In this document: positions 25,017 to 37,370 of the stretch, one piece after another
How positions within the stretch are numbered: position 1 is the first letter of the stretch
Layout: every line of letters begins with the position of its first letter
From: Micropterus salmoides
Taxonomy: Eukaryota; Chordata; Actinopteri; Centrarchiformes; Centrarchidae
NCBI RefSeq assembly: GCF_014851395.1
Contig: NW_024041150.1
Coordinates: 62,001-126,000 of the forward strand
DNA: 64,000 bases
Direction: 5' to 3'
Made by a program: the position numbers and the translations under genes
Notes under the pieces: model-generated
Database searches by the model: none
Told to the model about the DNA's origin: nothing
What the model saw: only the letters and a program-made list of their open reading frames with translations

Positions 25017-27000
25017 TAGGCTAGAAGAGATGCACATTTTGGGACATGTTTTTGTTTTGGATTGACAGGTATTTCACCTCAGAAAACCCAAATCAAAGTT
25101 TGACAATGACCCTTTGAGAACCTCTGGCTGACATCAGAGTTTCTATATGATATCATTTTAAACGGCTACTCTAATTCTTTCCTTTGTTGCTCTGTTTGAT
25201 TTCTCTTTTTCTTTTCTCAATCAAACTGTTTTTTCTCTGTCAAAGCTCACAGGCCTTTAAACATGGCTTCTACATAACACAGGATACAGAGCAGGGGGAT
25301 GAGAGGACGAGTTTCGCCACCCTCAGAGCATGTTTCCAACACTTCACTGACCCCCAAGAAAATCATCTTTTTTGTTCCTTGTTAAACTATCAACACCTAC
25401 CTTGCTCCCCTACATCTCTTTCTTTTTTTGCACGTACAAGCAGTCTCTCCTTTTTTATGCTTCCTTTGCACTCACTCAAATAATTTTTTCACCTTGTTAG
25501 AGCAGCTTTTTTTTTCAGGAACAGCCAGATGGGAAAATGAGGGAAAAGTGAGACAGGACCTGGATATGTTAAAGCACATAAGCTGCATTTATAAAATAAT
25601 CATTTGCCAACAACCAGCCAGGTGTGAAGAAGCCACAGTGCATCACAAACACTTATCTTCCCTCTGCCATAAAAGCATACATGCAACAAACTGAGAATAC
25701 TGTCGAGCTATGCTCCTTTGTCCTATATGCTTTCTCTTTTTCCCCCCACATAAAATGACCTTTGTCTCTCACCCCTGAGATGTACTCCATGTGATATTGA
25801 TGCATTTGAGGTGAACTGAGCCATATGCACAAGCACAACCAAGCACAACCTGCATTTTCCATTTCCTTCCCTTTTTGTTCTCTCCCTCTCTGTACCTTTC
25901 ATTCTCTTCTTTCTCTCAAGTTTGAATCCTGAATATGCAGGCAAATAAACAGTCAGACATTCAGAATGCTGCCTTTGTGATAACCTGCAGGCACATTTCT
26001 CTGTATAAACAATATTGCAGAGTTTTGGTTTCTGTATACTATATTATCAACATCCTGCAAAAAGGCATGTGTCCGGAAACTCAGTTTTTTGAGGGACTGA
26101 GTAGAAGTTGGTCGAGTTTTACATAAAGATTTGTGCCTGCTATGAGACAGTGCGTCTCCGTGACTCACAATTTCAGTCAGTCAGTTGAAAATATTTTGTT
26201 TCAGTTGTATTTTAGATGCAGCATACCCTCTATGGGCTGCCAGGAGTGAATGTAAACCTTCAGACTAGGTCCCAATTCTATAGTGTATAATAAAAATACT
26301 TTAATGAAGATGACAATGGACTACTGTATCAGTTCATACACAGCGAATTACACATTTTCCACATTTTGTGTCAGGCGGCATTCATTTCCTTTCAAGATGT
26401 ATTTGCTGTTGCAAATGAGTAGTATTGTAGGAGTACTTTATTTATTTTGTTGTGGTTGCCATCGCCCACCATAGACACTTTTTCATTTTCTATTAGCTGT
26501 CACTAGTACATACATTTAGTTTGATTTTACCTTAACAATGAAAGCCTCATTGAGATTAAAACTATATTTTCCAACATAAAACAGTACGAAGGTATTGTGT
26601 CAATTTTGTCCGTTTTTGATGTTTGTTCCATTTTGGGACAATAGTGAAGGCATTTTTTAAAGCCACATTCCATGATCCACCAACAAAAAAGTAGGGTTGG
26701 AAGTATTCCAAGTGTTTCCAATCTATACAGTAACTCAAATTCTTGAACTTCAATTCATAAGTATACCTTATTTTATAATTTTCATAGTGTGAACGCACTC
26801 AAGACTCATGTTCACAATTAGTATTGTCTACTGGGACACAGCTTTGGTTGTATTTGACATTACCGAGAGCCATTAAATGTTTAAAAAACTCGCTGCTATA
26901 ATGTCAGAAACAAACACAGAATTTTCTGCTGGCCACTGATAGCATGTAAGTCAATTTAAAACCCATTCATGTCGGCAGCTTGCTCATATTTAACGGAGGC
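25017..27000. other. Unannotated DNA
   Basis: AT-rich with pyrimidine-rich patches (25.18-25.50 kb). No domain is recognisable in the short ORFs. No repeat family was identified. Confidence 0.45.
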
Positions 27001-27002
27001 GG

Positions 27003-27120
27003 GACAGCTGAGTGGTGAGAGCGACTGCTCTGTAAACAAAAGGTCACCAGCTTGTGCGCATTAACAGTCATGTATCCTGCCTCTGATTAAAAGGGCAAGA
27101 ATCACTACAAGGTGCAATGT
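27003..27120 (+). mobile_element. Degenerate tRNA-derived SINE head
   Basis: 'gacagctgagtggtgagagc' resembles a box A region with its D-arm. It is followed by gactgctctgtaaacaaaag and a degenerate box B position (ggtcaccagcttg). The T-loop consensus GGTTCGAATCC is lost, so this is a decayed SINE head, not a tRNA gene. Confidence 0.45.
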
Positions 27121-27443
27121 CAGCCAAATTTGTACAGTATTGAATTATGTAAATTAAAATTACCTGTCACTACAAGAGCAGTAGAAGGAAATATTTACTC
27201 TATTAAGGCCTGTTTATGGTGGTGAAATTATAAAAGGTGCGGGACACTGTAAGTCACTGAAACACAAATGGTACCAACATATAATCAGTAATGTCACAGT
27301 GATTTTACATACTGTATACCATGTTTTATATGGAGAAAAAACAGGCACACAAAGGGAGTTTCACCTGTTATTGATGTGAGTAAAAATAAATCATGTTGAC
27401 GAGGCTTTTTGTCTGTACAGGTGATACAGCTTGAAGGAGGGAG

Positions 27444-27450
27444 TACACAC

Positions 27451-27484
<34 letters not shown>
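27444..27484. repeat. (AC)n microsatellite
   Basis: AC run of about 40 bases with one G interruption (acacgcac). Confidence 0.95.
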
Positions 27485-27486
<2 letters not shown>

Positions 27487-27859
27487 GTGTCCTGCTCTCA
27501 GTCCCAGCACCTCACTGTCTCTTGTGTCATCCCTCTCCCTCTATCTTACATGATGAAGTACATTGAACCACAGACCTAATGTGTTTCTTTTTATTTCCTT
27601 CTGCTTGTCTTTCCTCTCTCCATTTTTCACCTGCTAACTCCTTTCTGTCTTACCAACTCAAAGCCAGCCATGGTTGTTACTGTACATGTGTAGCAATGGC
27701 CCAACTGAACTTAAAGACATTGTACAAAGCAACATTTCTAACAGGTGCATATCATCTGATTCAGTTTTAGTCCCATGAACAACCCACCCATTTGTCTTTA
27801 GGCTTTGGCAATACATTTCCATTTTCACTAAAATGCCTTTTATTAAAAGATATTTAGAT

Positions 27860-27960
27860 CTTTGGGAGATGGGGGACAACATGCAACAAAGCAGGACTCA
27901 AACTCGGGCTGCTACAATATGCCTTTTTACATGGGGCACGCACTCTAAGTGACCAACCCT
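27860..27960 (-). mobile_element. tRNA-derived SINE fragment
   Basis: Read on the minus strand, it starts at ggcagggttggtcacttaga, continues 'gtgcgtgccccatgtaaaaa' and has the box B-like 'agcccgagtttgagtcc'. It ends in 'tgttgcatgttgtcccccat'. This matches the order of a common teleost SINE head. Boxes are mutated. Confidence 0.55.
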
Positions 27961-29402
27961 GCCCTGTAAAATAGTTTTTAAAAACTTTGTATTGAACAGT
28001 CGTTATCGTGGCCACGAGTGACTATTACAGGATAATGGTAAATACTGAAATGTAGCACATAGTAGCACAACAACACAGGAGTCATAAACACTGCAAATAA
28101 ATTAAACCATTAATATCACTTAACGCTAATATCTATCAAGAGTTTGCTAACATTAGCCAAAAGAACAGGCCATACGAGACTAGTAGCTTATGGCTGGACC
28201 AGCAAACAATGCGGAAGTAGTGAATTGAGCACGAGTTTGTTTTACTGCCTGTGAATTCAACTTTACATTTTTAAGGAGATAAATATTTCTTTCAAAAGTT
28301 TGGACTGTCAACTGACAATTGTAGTTTGCCAGTTCAAGTTTATAGCAAGGGAAAGATGTGGCTAAACTAAGATTATAAGCCAAATCTAGTCCATGTTCAG
28401 TCTAAGTCCATGTTGTCCATTTTCAAACAACATAAACAGTTTATCAAATTATATTTTGGTGTTGTACAGGTGTTCACAATTGAAGCTGAATCCCATGTCT
28501 AATTAAGCACCTCGCTAACAAGCTTGAGTAACTTAACACCCTCTAAAAAACTTGGTTTTGATCCCCAGTATTTTCACTTCTAACTTTGCTGCAGTGAAGT
28601 AGGAGTGATCTTGTGTGTCGTTTACACAGTGAAACATTGCTTTTCAGCAGTGTGTTAAGTTACTCTTTTGCTGTGATGTTTTGGAAAACAAACTGAACAA
28701 TGAGATCCTGACTTTAAGAACTTAAGACCATGTTTTCCACATTTCCATCAAAGGTGGAATGATTTTGTCTTGCAAATCCTTTTGCTTCCTCCACTACCAG
28801 CTAATCCAGAGTTCAGTTTGTGCTTGGAGTAAAAACACACGTTTTTATGTTTTGTTTCAATAATACACTTGCCTCAAATTATTGTTGGTTTATAATTGAG
28901 GCTTAGGTTGGTTTAAAAAAGGAGGGGAAGTCAAATCTTATTGCCAAATAGGAAAATACCAAGAAAAAAAGGTCTGAAAAGATGGAAAACTTTTGTTAAA
29001 TGTTGTTTACAGGCCCGTGGCTTGTGTAAAACATGGCTTCTCTCCTCTGTGGCTAGTATTGACTGCTGTGTCCGTGTGTCTTTGAAAGTCTCCCGCTCCA
29101 CAGGCTAAATCATGCCATACTTTACCTCCAACTGCCTTGTGAGCTTCTTCTGTCCATTAATCCATCCATCCATCTTTTCCCAGCTGTATTCCCTGTGTGA
29201 CCTTGCCACAGTGCACAACTCCGCAGCTTTGTACTGACCTCTGCTTCACAAACACACACATTCACAAACACACACACACAGATGTCTTATATTCATACAC
29301 ACACTGAACCGTACCAATCTCACACATGCATACACACCAAATGACACATATGTACACAGTGACACACAATCACACACTTTTATATGTACTGTACTGTCTC
29401 TA

Positions 29403-29454
<52 letters not shown>

Positions 29455-31105
29455 CCACAGGAATACAGAGTGTTCCTGTGTGGTCTTTCACACTGTTGAG
29501 CTCTTTTCAAGTGAACGGGAGATACAACGAGGGTTTTTTTATCTTTTCCTCGTCCAGTAACAAAGCAGTAGTTTATTGTAGGTCAAGACTGGCTATCCTG
29601 CGCTACTGTTCAAAATCGGCATGGGCTATATATATAAAAAGGATAATGATTCATGCACTATAAAATATCAAGTTAAATGCCCCTTTTGTTTGAGGTTGTG
29701 AAGATATGCTTGAGTCTTTTAAAAATTGTTCTGAAACAAAAATGTCCTAAACTAAATAAAGCCATCGACACTGAAGCTACACTGGGACACTAAAGGTTCA
29801 CAACAAAACTATAACATAGGTTGGCCCAAACAAAACTACCTGATCTACAATTACAAAAGGACCACAAATCCAACAGTGAGCTCCCACACAACAAGAGATA
29901 CCACCAGCCTTAGACAAGTTGCTTTTAATAACCGCAAAATTATATAAACTTAAGTGGAGGAAAACACTGCATTGTACTTTTTGCAGACATTTACACATGT
30001 CATAGCAGAAAAAGCACAGGTGTAAATAGAGGCATTTCAAATGAATCCACAAAGTTTACGCCTGTTTCACTGCCCTTGAACTGGGCATAATGTGTTATGG
30101 GTTCCTGGAACAGTGAGCCCTTGTCAATGTTATTGGTTCCATTTGTATTTCCTGCTAATAAAAATCAAAATGTCTGACATGATAAGGTTTATTCCTCTGT
30201 CCTCTCCACATATGCACTACCGACCCCTCCACATCCCTTAACCTTGACCGTTATATGGTCAGGAAATGAAGAAAAACTATTAAAAACACAATAAATGAGT
30301 AAAGAGTAATCAGCACTCTGCAGCTGTTAAATCTATCACAGCCTTTAAAAGTCAGCATTTTAGACTCTCATGCTTCTGAATGTAACACATGCTGAGGTGG
30401 TTGCCCAACAGAAAGACTAAAGGGTAAGTCTCTCATGTGTTTAGGGGGTCTGCAGGGCTGCAGTACCAAGAGTTCAATAGACCTGATAATATTCACCTTT
30501 GAGCCCTCTCTCCACAGTCTGATGAATGGATAAAGACATGGATAGCGTCAAACTGCACAAAACAGGACACAAAAGTTACACTTTGTGTGTGTGAATTTAT
30601 AAAAGTAATTCTTTGAAGCGGCTTGATTGTACTTTTGTGGTATGCATATAGAGTATTATACTGTTTACATGCATGTGTGTGAGCATGTTTATGTTAAATA
30701 CAGAATCATTTTGTCCATTACATAGAGATCTGACTTTAAAATAAACTGAATCTATGCTTTGAGCTTTGAGTTTTTGAATCAACATTTTGTAATAATTTTT
30801 TTGTATAATCAGTTTTAGATTTTATCACTGCCCCGTCATAGGAAGGATGAACTTGTAAGCGATTCTTGTGTTTTAGATGTCAAACCATTTGCTTTTGACA
30901 TAGTTTACACTTTAAATTTCACTAAATAACAAATGCAGTATCTTTAAATGTCACAGCCACACATGCTGAGAGGCTGTAGCTGTTCTGTCTCTTTTGTTCA
31001 CAACATTAAAATCCAAGTGAATGTGCTTCTGGTTAACAATAAATCTAATAATGAGGCAAAATGTATGAAACCTTACAACAGAGTGGTAACCCAGCTTCAA
31101 TCACC
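27961..31105. other. Unannotated DNA with one (AC)n run
   Basis: No gene is supported. (AC)n lies at 29404-29450, with further CA-rich DNA at 29.25-29.4 kb. ORFs such as 29246-29491 minus are translated repeats. Confidence 0.5.
29404..29450. repeat. (AC)n microsatellite
   Basis: Uninterrupted run of about 47 bases. Confidence 0.97.
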
Positions 31106-31195
31106 AATCATCTTACCTGGGGCGATGCCTTTCAACTTCCTCAGAGGGGAATTCTTACATAATCCTCCTTCCAGCAGGATCCAGCAGTCCTCATT
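31106..31195 (-). other. Candidate isolated exon, unidentified
   Basis: On the minus strand an open stretch reads DCWILLEGGLCKNSPLRKL and ends at a strong donor CCCCAG|GTAAGA (31107/31106). Upstream lies a CTTT-rich tract that could serve as polypyrimidine tract, but the nearest AG (before GACTGC) has a poor context. The plus strand also has an acceptor-like 'cctccttccag' within it, so strand is ambiguous. I do not recognise the peptide. Confidence 0.22.
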
Positions 31196-31208
31196 ATGGT
31201 CACAGTGA

Positions 31209-31259
31209 ACAAGAGGAAAGAAAGAAAGAAAGAAAGAAAGAAAGAAAAAAGAAAGAAGA
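31209..31259. repeat. (GAAA)n microsatellite
   Basis: Tandem GAAA/AAAG units with minor interruptions at the right end. Confidence 0.95.
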
Positions 31260-32000
31260 ACCAAATCATTTGTTGATCAGCAGTCATGCATTTTTGCAGA
31301 ATGATAGCTTTAGTTTAGCCTTCATGCTCTATTGATCTTCTTTACTTTAACATTGTGGTAGTACCTCATGTTGTTGTTTTTGTTGAGGTGATGTAAGAGA
31401 AGACTACTAATTTGGAAATGAAAATAATCTTGGCTTGTGAGTTTAAGTGAGCTTTTCAGACCATTGTAGCCCACTCCTCATCTCTGCATGAGGCCAGCAG
31501 ATGGAAGCTACAAAGCCACTACTAACATAACGCGCCCATCATTAAGTTGCATTGTGGGTAAAATGTAGGCACCAGGTTTTGGCAAGGACGAAGAATATAT
31601 GGAATAAAAAAAGACAATGTCTCTGCTTCTGTTGCATTGCTTTGACTTTTTTTATCTGTTCATTGTAAGCATGACAACCTAATAGCCTGCAATTCTAAGT
31701 ATGTGAAGTACTCTTTTGACATCTCATTGCTTTTAGTATCTAATAACACTGTATAAGCCTCTTTAGCTGCTATATTCTAACTCTGTTGCCTGTTCTGGAT
31801 CTACCACCCTTTTTATGAGCATGCTCTGAACCCATCTGTGTGAGCAGCTGGTGTTCTTGCAGGACGACACTGCCCCCTGAGCAGCTCGGAGCTCCTCAGT
31901 ATCACTTTTTTCAAGATGTTTTTCACATGTTCAGCCCACCCACTGTGGTAGAGTGTCCTTGAGTTTGAAAAAGGCACTTTTTAAACTTGTTTAAACTATG

Positions 32001-32058
<58 letters not shown>

Positions 32059-33075
32059 GCGATCTAGCTGTCAGTCTGTGTGCATCTGTGTGGAGTGTAG
32101 AAAGTATATATTTTTTATGCATCTCTTGCTGCCATTTGCAGCACCAAGTATATTAAATATCTTTTCCATTTTGTGATTGTAACACATGTCCATTTTGACA
32201 ACAAAAAGCACAGAGTATTTGCAGTTGTTTAATCAACACAAATCATTTGTGAGCATGTATTCACATAGCTTTAAAGATATGAGGCTTTCATCTTGCAGCA
32301 ACAAAGTCTTTTTCCAGGGCTTTCAATTATTACCAGCATGAGGCAGCATTCTCTTCCCTAACAAGATCTGCAGGAGGTTGTGTGCACAACCCAAAAACAG
32401 CCAAATAGAAGGCTGGCACTAGTGTCAGCTAGTAAAAATGTTGGTATTGTTGCCATAGGTTGAAATGAAATGACCCCTTATCAAACACACAGGTGGTCAC
32501 TGCTTGTCATGAATTCATTTTTTTGGTAATAAGTTAGCCTCTCTGTTAAACCATATTTTTGAATTATTTGTTTAAAACAAGCAGACATCCAGTCCACTGT
32601 TCATTATGTTCTGTACATGAAACCATCTTAAAGCTGTATTTATCAAACTTTTGGCTAAAAAACACTCACTCAAAGACCTGACATATCATTGCCTGATGAA
32701 GTGCAACAATCACACTGAATGTGTATTCGGTAGTGGTTTGTAGTGCTTTGCAAAAATAACTGGATGAGACTAGACTCAGAAAAAAGAATGTCTTTCGCTG
32801 ATATTGATCATTCAAGTTATGAAGGATGGAAGTCCAAATTCCAAGTGGTGAGATTGATTTTATACAGTATCTAAACAGACTTGACATTCAGATTCAAACT
32901 TCTCCCCTTCTGTTGACACCAGTGCATCCATGTCAACATTTGGATTTGAAAATAAGAGACTTTTTCAAGCACATGGCCCCGGGCCATCTTACCACTCCTT
33001 CCACTGTCTACATACCGCTTATATTTAGACAAGGTTACACACAGTGAATCCTAAAATCACCACTATCGCCACCTT
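31260..33075. other. Unannotated DNA with a tetranucleotide repeat
   Basis: I see nothing in it but the (TATC)n run at 32000-32058 and AT-rich unique-looking sequence. Confidence 0.5.
32000..32058. repeat. (TATC)n microsatellite
   Basis: About 14 tandem TATC/GATA units, followed by degenerate units (gcgatctagctg). Confidence 0.97.
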
Positions 33076-33372
33076 TCAGGTGCACCTATGCTTGGCAGAT
33101 TTGTCATGCTGGCTCACATCACTTTTCCCTCTCTGTGATACACTAAAATCTGTGAAGCATATTTTACAATAAGCATGACTTTGACCGATGTTGCTCTTTA
33201 TTAAGTACAGAAAATTTTTATTGTTTGTTTTTGTTTGTATTTGTTGTTCTATTGCAGGTTTCGTTGCTTTCTGCAATTGGTGTTTCCCTCTGCTATTCCC
33301 TGTTCCATCCCCCTTCTCTTGCAGGTCTTGTCCTTTCTCTGTGCTGTCTGTTTGTGCCCCCCCCCCCCCCAT
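33076..33372 (-). pseudogene. BED-type zinc-finger fragment, hAT-like
   Basis: A minus-strand frame ends with HAYCKICFTDFSVSQRG, then DVSQHDKSAKHR. The spacing is C-x2-C-x16-H-x5-H, as in BED or related fingers of hAT-family transposases and domesticated relatives. In those, the F-S-x-x-x-G-G-x-x-D-V block typically follows the cysteines. Upstream residues are low in complexity and the frame begins in a G/C run (33357-33370). No catalytic hAT domain follows on either side, and a stop comes soon after the finger. I infer a transposon fragment. It could also be an exon of a host ZBED-like gene, which I think less likely. Confidence 0.4.
33357..33370. repeat. C homopolymer
   Basis: Fourteen consecutive C. 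Its length may be unreliable in assembly. Confidence 0.9.
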
Positions 33373-33750
33373 CCCCGTGTCTGCCCCCCTGTCCGGCCCG
33401 GTGACAAATCAATACATAATTAAATAAATAATAAAACAGACAAAGGAGTATATTAATACTCTCTTGTTAAAGTAAAATCTGTCTGGCACAATATGGTATC
33501 CAGGTCATCATACTCTATACCAGGTTGCTGGGCAGGACAGGTTTGAGAAAAAAAGAATATAAAAAAAACATAATTACAGAAAAGCCTCCTCCCATTTGGT
33601 GAGATACTTGCACAAAATATTGACCTTTTTGGCAGGTATACCATCCCTCTCATATTCATCCATCCTTGAATCCTCTTCTTCTTCTGGTTTATTGGTGGGT
33701 GCCATTAGAGTGAATGACTTTCCATCAATAGATGTTACAGCTAATGTTCC

Positions 33751-33935
33751 ACATAGATGTCTCTGAAGGTTCTCAGTCATCCAGGTCATAGATATCGAAG
33801 GAAGGTTAAAATCAAGGGCAACTGGTGTTGGTTGAAGATACAAGAAGACGTTTCGTCCCTCAATCATGAGTCTTCATCAGTTCTGACCAACTGGTAGGGA
33901 AACTCAGCTATTTAACCTCCGTGGAGTTGTTTGCC
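33751..33935 (-). mobile_element. Penelope-like element terminal fragment
   Basis: Read on the minus strand, it gives 'aggttaaatagctgagtttc', then a 'cagaactgatgaag' block, 'gagggacgaaacgtcttc' and 'ctggatgactgagaacctt'. The same order occurs at 54.95-55.11 kb next to a GIY-YIG C-terminal peptide, which links this fragment to Penelope-like (Poseidon/Neptune type) elements. No coding part is left here. Confidence 0.55.
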
Positions 33936-34429
33936 AATATGATCGATACACTATGGTCTACTTACTACTATACACCTGCTTTACCGGAGGGGAAACATAT
34001 CGTAGCAACGTAGCAAACATATCAAATATGTCCATATGTAAATACGCGGGTTATTTAATTATTTATTTTTTAGAAAGGTTAAAAATATGTGACATTTACT
34101 GGAAAACAGGGAGGGCAACGGGAAAGAATGGCAGTCGTTGCAAAAAGAGTTTTGGTTCCTTTAGAAATAACAGTAAAATTAGCCTACTTCTCCCCTGGTT
34201 TAGTAACACTTTCCCTAATGAGTTTAGTCTCATATTTTAGCTTCAAGTCTTCGTCAATACAGCATGATGATCATTTAGTAAATTATAGTCCTATTTACGG
34301 AAAAATAGACGACATAGAAGTGTATGCATTAGGATGGGACTACCTTGTGATTGACAAGTCACTATCACGGCAACCTGTCAATCAGGCTAGAGTAACTCAA
34401 ATCCATTGCACTGTGTAATTTTAACCAGC

Positions 34430-35475
34430 GGCGTTGAAAACAGTTGTTAACTTTTTTCCGGTAAATTCAAATTTGCATCCATGTTAACGTGAATTACAGA
34501 TGCACCTTGCTAACCAAGCTTGCTAGCGCCTGCATCTCGTCCAAATATCGTCACGTCTGGTTCTTGGTTCCAAAAACTCAATGGTGGCAGCCAAACTGCC
34601 AAACTTGTTTGGGATTAATATCCTGCCTTGATTCAAAACTAAGTGTTTGAAAACTCAAAATCTTACAAAAAGTTTTGCAAGATCAAATGCTAAGATTTGC
34701 AAGCTTGCAAAATTTAAAAAAATTATGTTGTTTTTGAGTTTTCCAGGTTTGAAACCTTGTAAATGGTGATCTGAAAACTGGTGTGTAAATGTGTGAAAAA
34801 AAGTTTTGAAACTTCCGCCCTGAAGGGTGAAACTTTATTACATTACATTACATTTGCACTCCTATTGCTGACTATTTTTTCAGAGCTGAGTTTACAACAC
34901 CCACTTTGCAGAGATACGCCTACACAGTTGCAAGCTTGCAACTCACGTGATTTGTGGCAGCGTTGTCACGCAGCTCTGCTCTGAAACTCTGAAACTCAGA
35001 CTGAGCGAAAATGACTCCACTACCACACATAAAATGAAATTGAACCTCAATTTTCAGAGTTTCAAAACTTTTTTTCATACATTTACACACCAGTTTTCAG
35101 ATCACCATTTACAAGGTTTCAAACCTGGAAAACAAACTAATGCACCATAAGATTTGGCCTTTCGAACCTCAATTTTCAGAGTTTTTTCACACATTTGCAC
35201 ACCAATTTTCAGATCACCATTTACAATGTTTCAAACCTGGAGAACACTGACAAATTTGAAACTCTTATTTTTTTACATTTTGCAAGCTTGCAAATCTTAG
35301 TTTTCGATCTTGCAAAACTTTTCAAACACTTTGTTTCAACCTTTCAGAACTTTATTTTCAGTTTTGAATCCAGGCATGATATTAATCCCATAAACTTGGG
35401 GCTTCAGAACAACAATCCACAAACCAATGGGTGACATCACAGTGACTACGTCCACTTTTCAGTACAGTTTAAGTA
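34430..35475 (+). mobile_element. Large foldback MITE-like element
   Basis: The arm at about 34605-34830 recurs as its reverse complement at about 35165-35400, and partly a second time at 35040-35140. Shared pieces include 'ttgcaagcttgcaaa', 'ccaggtttgaaaccttgtaa'-type and 'gtgatctgaaaactggtg'. The right end 'gactacgtccactt' is shared with the repeat at 20.2-20.4 kb. There is no transposase. The middle (34830-35040) is not palindromic. Confidence 0.65.
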
Positions 35476-36305
35476 TAGAAAACCCTAATCAAACAGGGTT
35501 GGGCCCCCACCTCCTAAAAGGTAAAGAACCATTGCCCGAAATTATTTGTAATGTAAATTCCTGGACATTTAAAGGGCTGTTGTTTGTTTTGTATGCATAG
35601 AGCTATTATGCTACCATTTTTTCCAGAGCCTTCTTGAAAGTTCAAGTTTGTAACACTGCAACTAGAAAATGCAGTAAAGTAAAACACAAAAGTGAATTAA
35701 AGTGAGCACCTTGACGCACAGTGTTTGACTTTTCAAACTGTTTCATACAGTAATAGTGCTGTGACCTTGTTAAATTGATGATAATAATTAGATTTCACCG
35801 CCTGGCACTCTTTCTGTAAAAAACTCAAGACAGACTCACAGGATCCTCTGAGGTTGGCTTTATTTAAACTCCCAAGGCATTAGAGGAGCCTCCAACAGAG
35901 AAACATCAGAAATAGTCTAGTTTGCTCCGTGGGTATGTGCCAACCTTGCACTTACAAAACTGTGATTTTGAGTCTGGCTTAATTTTTGCAGCACTCTATT
36001 TTCTTTCTTTCTGATAATTTCTCATTGTGTCTTTGTGTCTCTTTTGTTAACTTGGTATTACGTTTTCTCAATCTGTGTCTATTGCATTTAAATGGAAGAA
36101 CATCCATCCATCCATCCATTCAACTCAACAGAAAAAGTCAGTTTGATTTGCCCAACAATACAGTGAAATGTGTGTGCTTGCTGTTTGCCTTTTATTCTAA
36201 TACAACATTAAATTTTGAGAGATTCACTAGCCTACTATTTTATAACTCCAGGTATATGTGATAATTATCCACGGAGCAGAGGTATTTCCTCACTGCCTTA
36301 TCTGG
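35476..36305. other. Unannotated DNA
   Basis: No gene or known repeat is recognised. A short (CATC)n run lies near 36101-36118. Confidence 0.45.
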
Positions 36306-36309
36306 CAAT

Positions 36310-36512
36310 AAGGGATAATTCTGATATTTTTAAACCTGGACCATATTTTCATATATTTTGGTGTAAAAATTATTTGTAGGGACACTCCTGTTGGCTGGAC
36401 ACATCTACTGCACAGATTCCAAAACTTTTTGTAGCCTACCTATTAGCCATTCCAACACCAAAATATATGAAATATGGGGCCCAGGTTTAAAAATACCAAA
36501 ATTATCCTTTAA
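36310..36512. mobile_element. Foldback MITE with 50-60 bp inverted arms
   Basis: The left arm (GGATAATTCTGATATTTTTA ... ACCTGGACCATATTTTCATA ... TTTTGGTGT) is mirrored by the right arm (ACACCAAAATATATGAAATA ... CCCAGGTTTAAAAATACC ... AATTATCC). About 85 bases separate them. It is non-coding, so probably a non-autonomous DNA element. Confidence 0.7.
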
Positions 36513-36912
36513 ACTGTCTAAATAATGTGGTTTCAGCATGTGTGTTAATTATAGGCCACAGCGTCTTGTAGTATAAAAGGAGAGCAATGGTAGAGCTGAG
36601 GCACACTGAGTGAACGCCAGACTATGATACCAAATATCGAGTGCATCAACTGTGAAGGCACAGTTACGGGGACAGAATGCAGAATAAACTCTTGTAAAAA
36701 CTGTAAACATGTGTTTCGGTCACAAATAATGCTGTGAATTAGAGTTTATAATGTTAGGCTGGGATGTGTGTATCTACTGGAAGCGCAAGCGACTTGTGTT
36801 TAGCTCATGGGCTACTACAGTCTTTATCCAAGTTCTGCGAAGTAACTCTGCATAATAACGCGGCAGCAATTTATTGCCCCCATGTGGTTATTTCGGACTA
36901 AAGACCAGGCCG

Positions 36913-37065
36913 TTCCATCCATCCATCCATCGTCAACCGCTTATCCTGCGTACAGGGTCACAGGGGGCTGGAGCCAATCCCAGCTGACATCGAGCGAAAG
37001 GCGGGATACACCCTGGACAGGTCGCCAGTCCATCGCAGGGCAGACCAGGCCCCTATCTAAATTAA
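36913..37065. repeat. Dispersed repeat with (CATC)n end
   Basis: (CCAT)n is followed by 'cgtcaaccgcttatcctgcg', 'ggggctggagccaatcccag', 'aaaggcgggatacaccctgg' and 'acaggtcgccagtccatcgc'. I recognise this as a very frequent teleost repeat, perhaps the 3' end of a LINE in reverse. I cannot name the family. Confidence 0.65.
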
Positions 37066-37370
37066 TTAATAGGGAGAGAGCCATAACTGCACTTGGTCAC
37101 AATGGTCACTAGGACATAAAAACTGCATGTATAGAATCACCAGTAAAATCTTTGCCCAATAATAAGGTTTAAAAAGCTGGATATCCCACATCTTATACTT
37201 CTATTACGCATGCGTGGTAGTAGTAACGCGTGCGTAGTAGACCCTTACATCAGTGGAACCACACAGTTGGCTTAATATGTTTCCCAGCTCAGCTGTTAAA
37301 AGCAGACGATTGGGTTTCTAGCGAGACGGTTGGGATAACCGCCATCTTTGGTGTTACGAGCTATGCGGGT
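37066..37370 (+). repeat. Dispersed repeat, copy 1 (pair with 52.97 kb)
   Basis: It shares, in order, 'gggagagagccataactgc', 'ggacataaaaactgcatg', 'aataaggtttaaaaagc', 'gctgttaaaagcagacga' and 'ggataaccgccatctttg' with 52967-53262. The spacing is similar and the orientation the same. Confidence 0.6.

Noticed and set aside
34089..34418. 109-codon ORF
   Set aside because: It overlaps dispersed-repeat sequence, has no recognisable domain and no splice context.
36100..36120. CRISPR-like short repeats (CATC units)
   Set aside because: Simple tandem repeat without spacers; a eukaryotic microsatellite.
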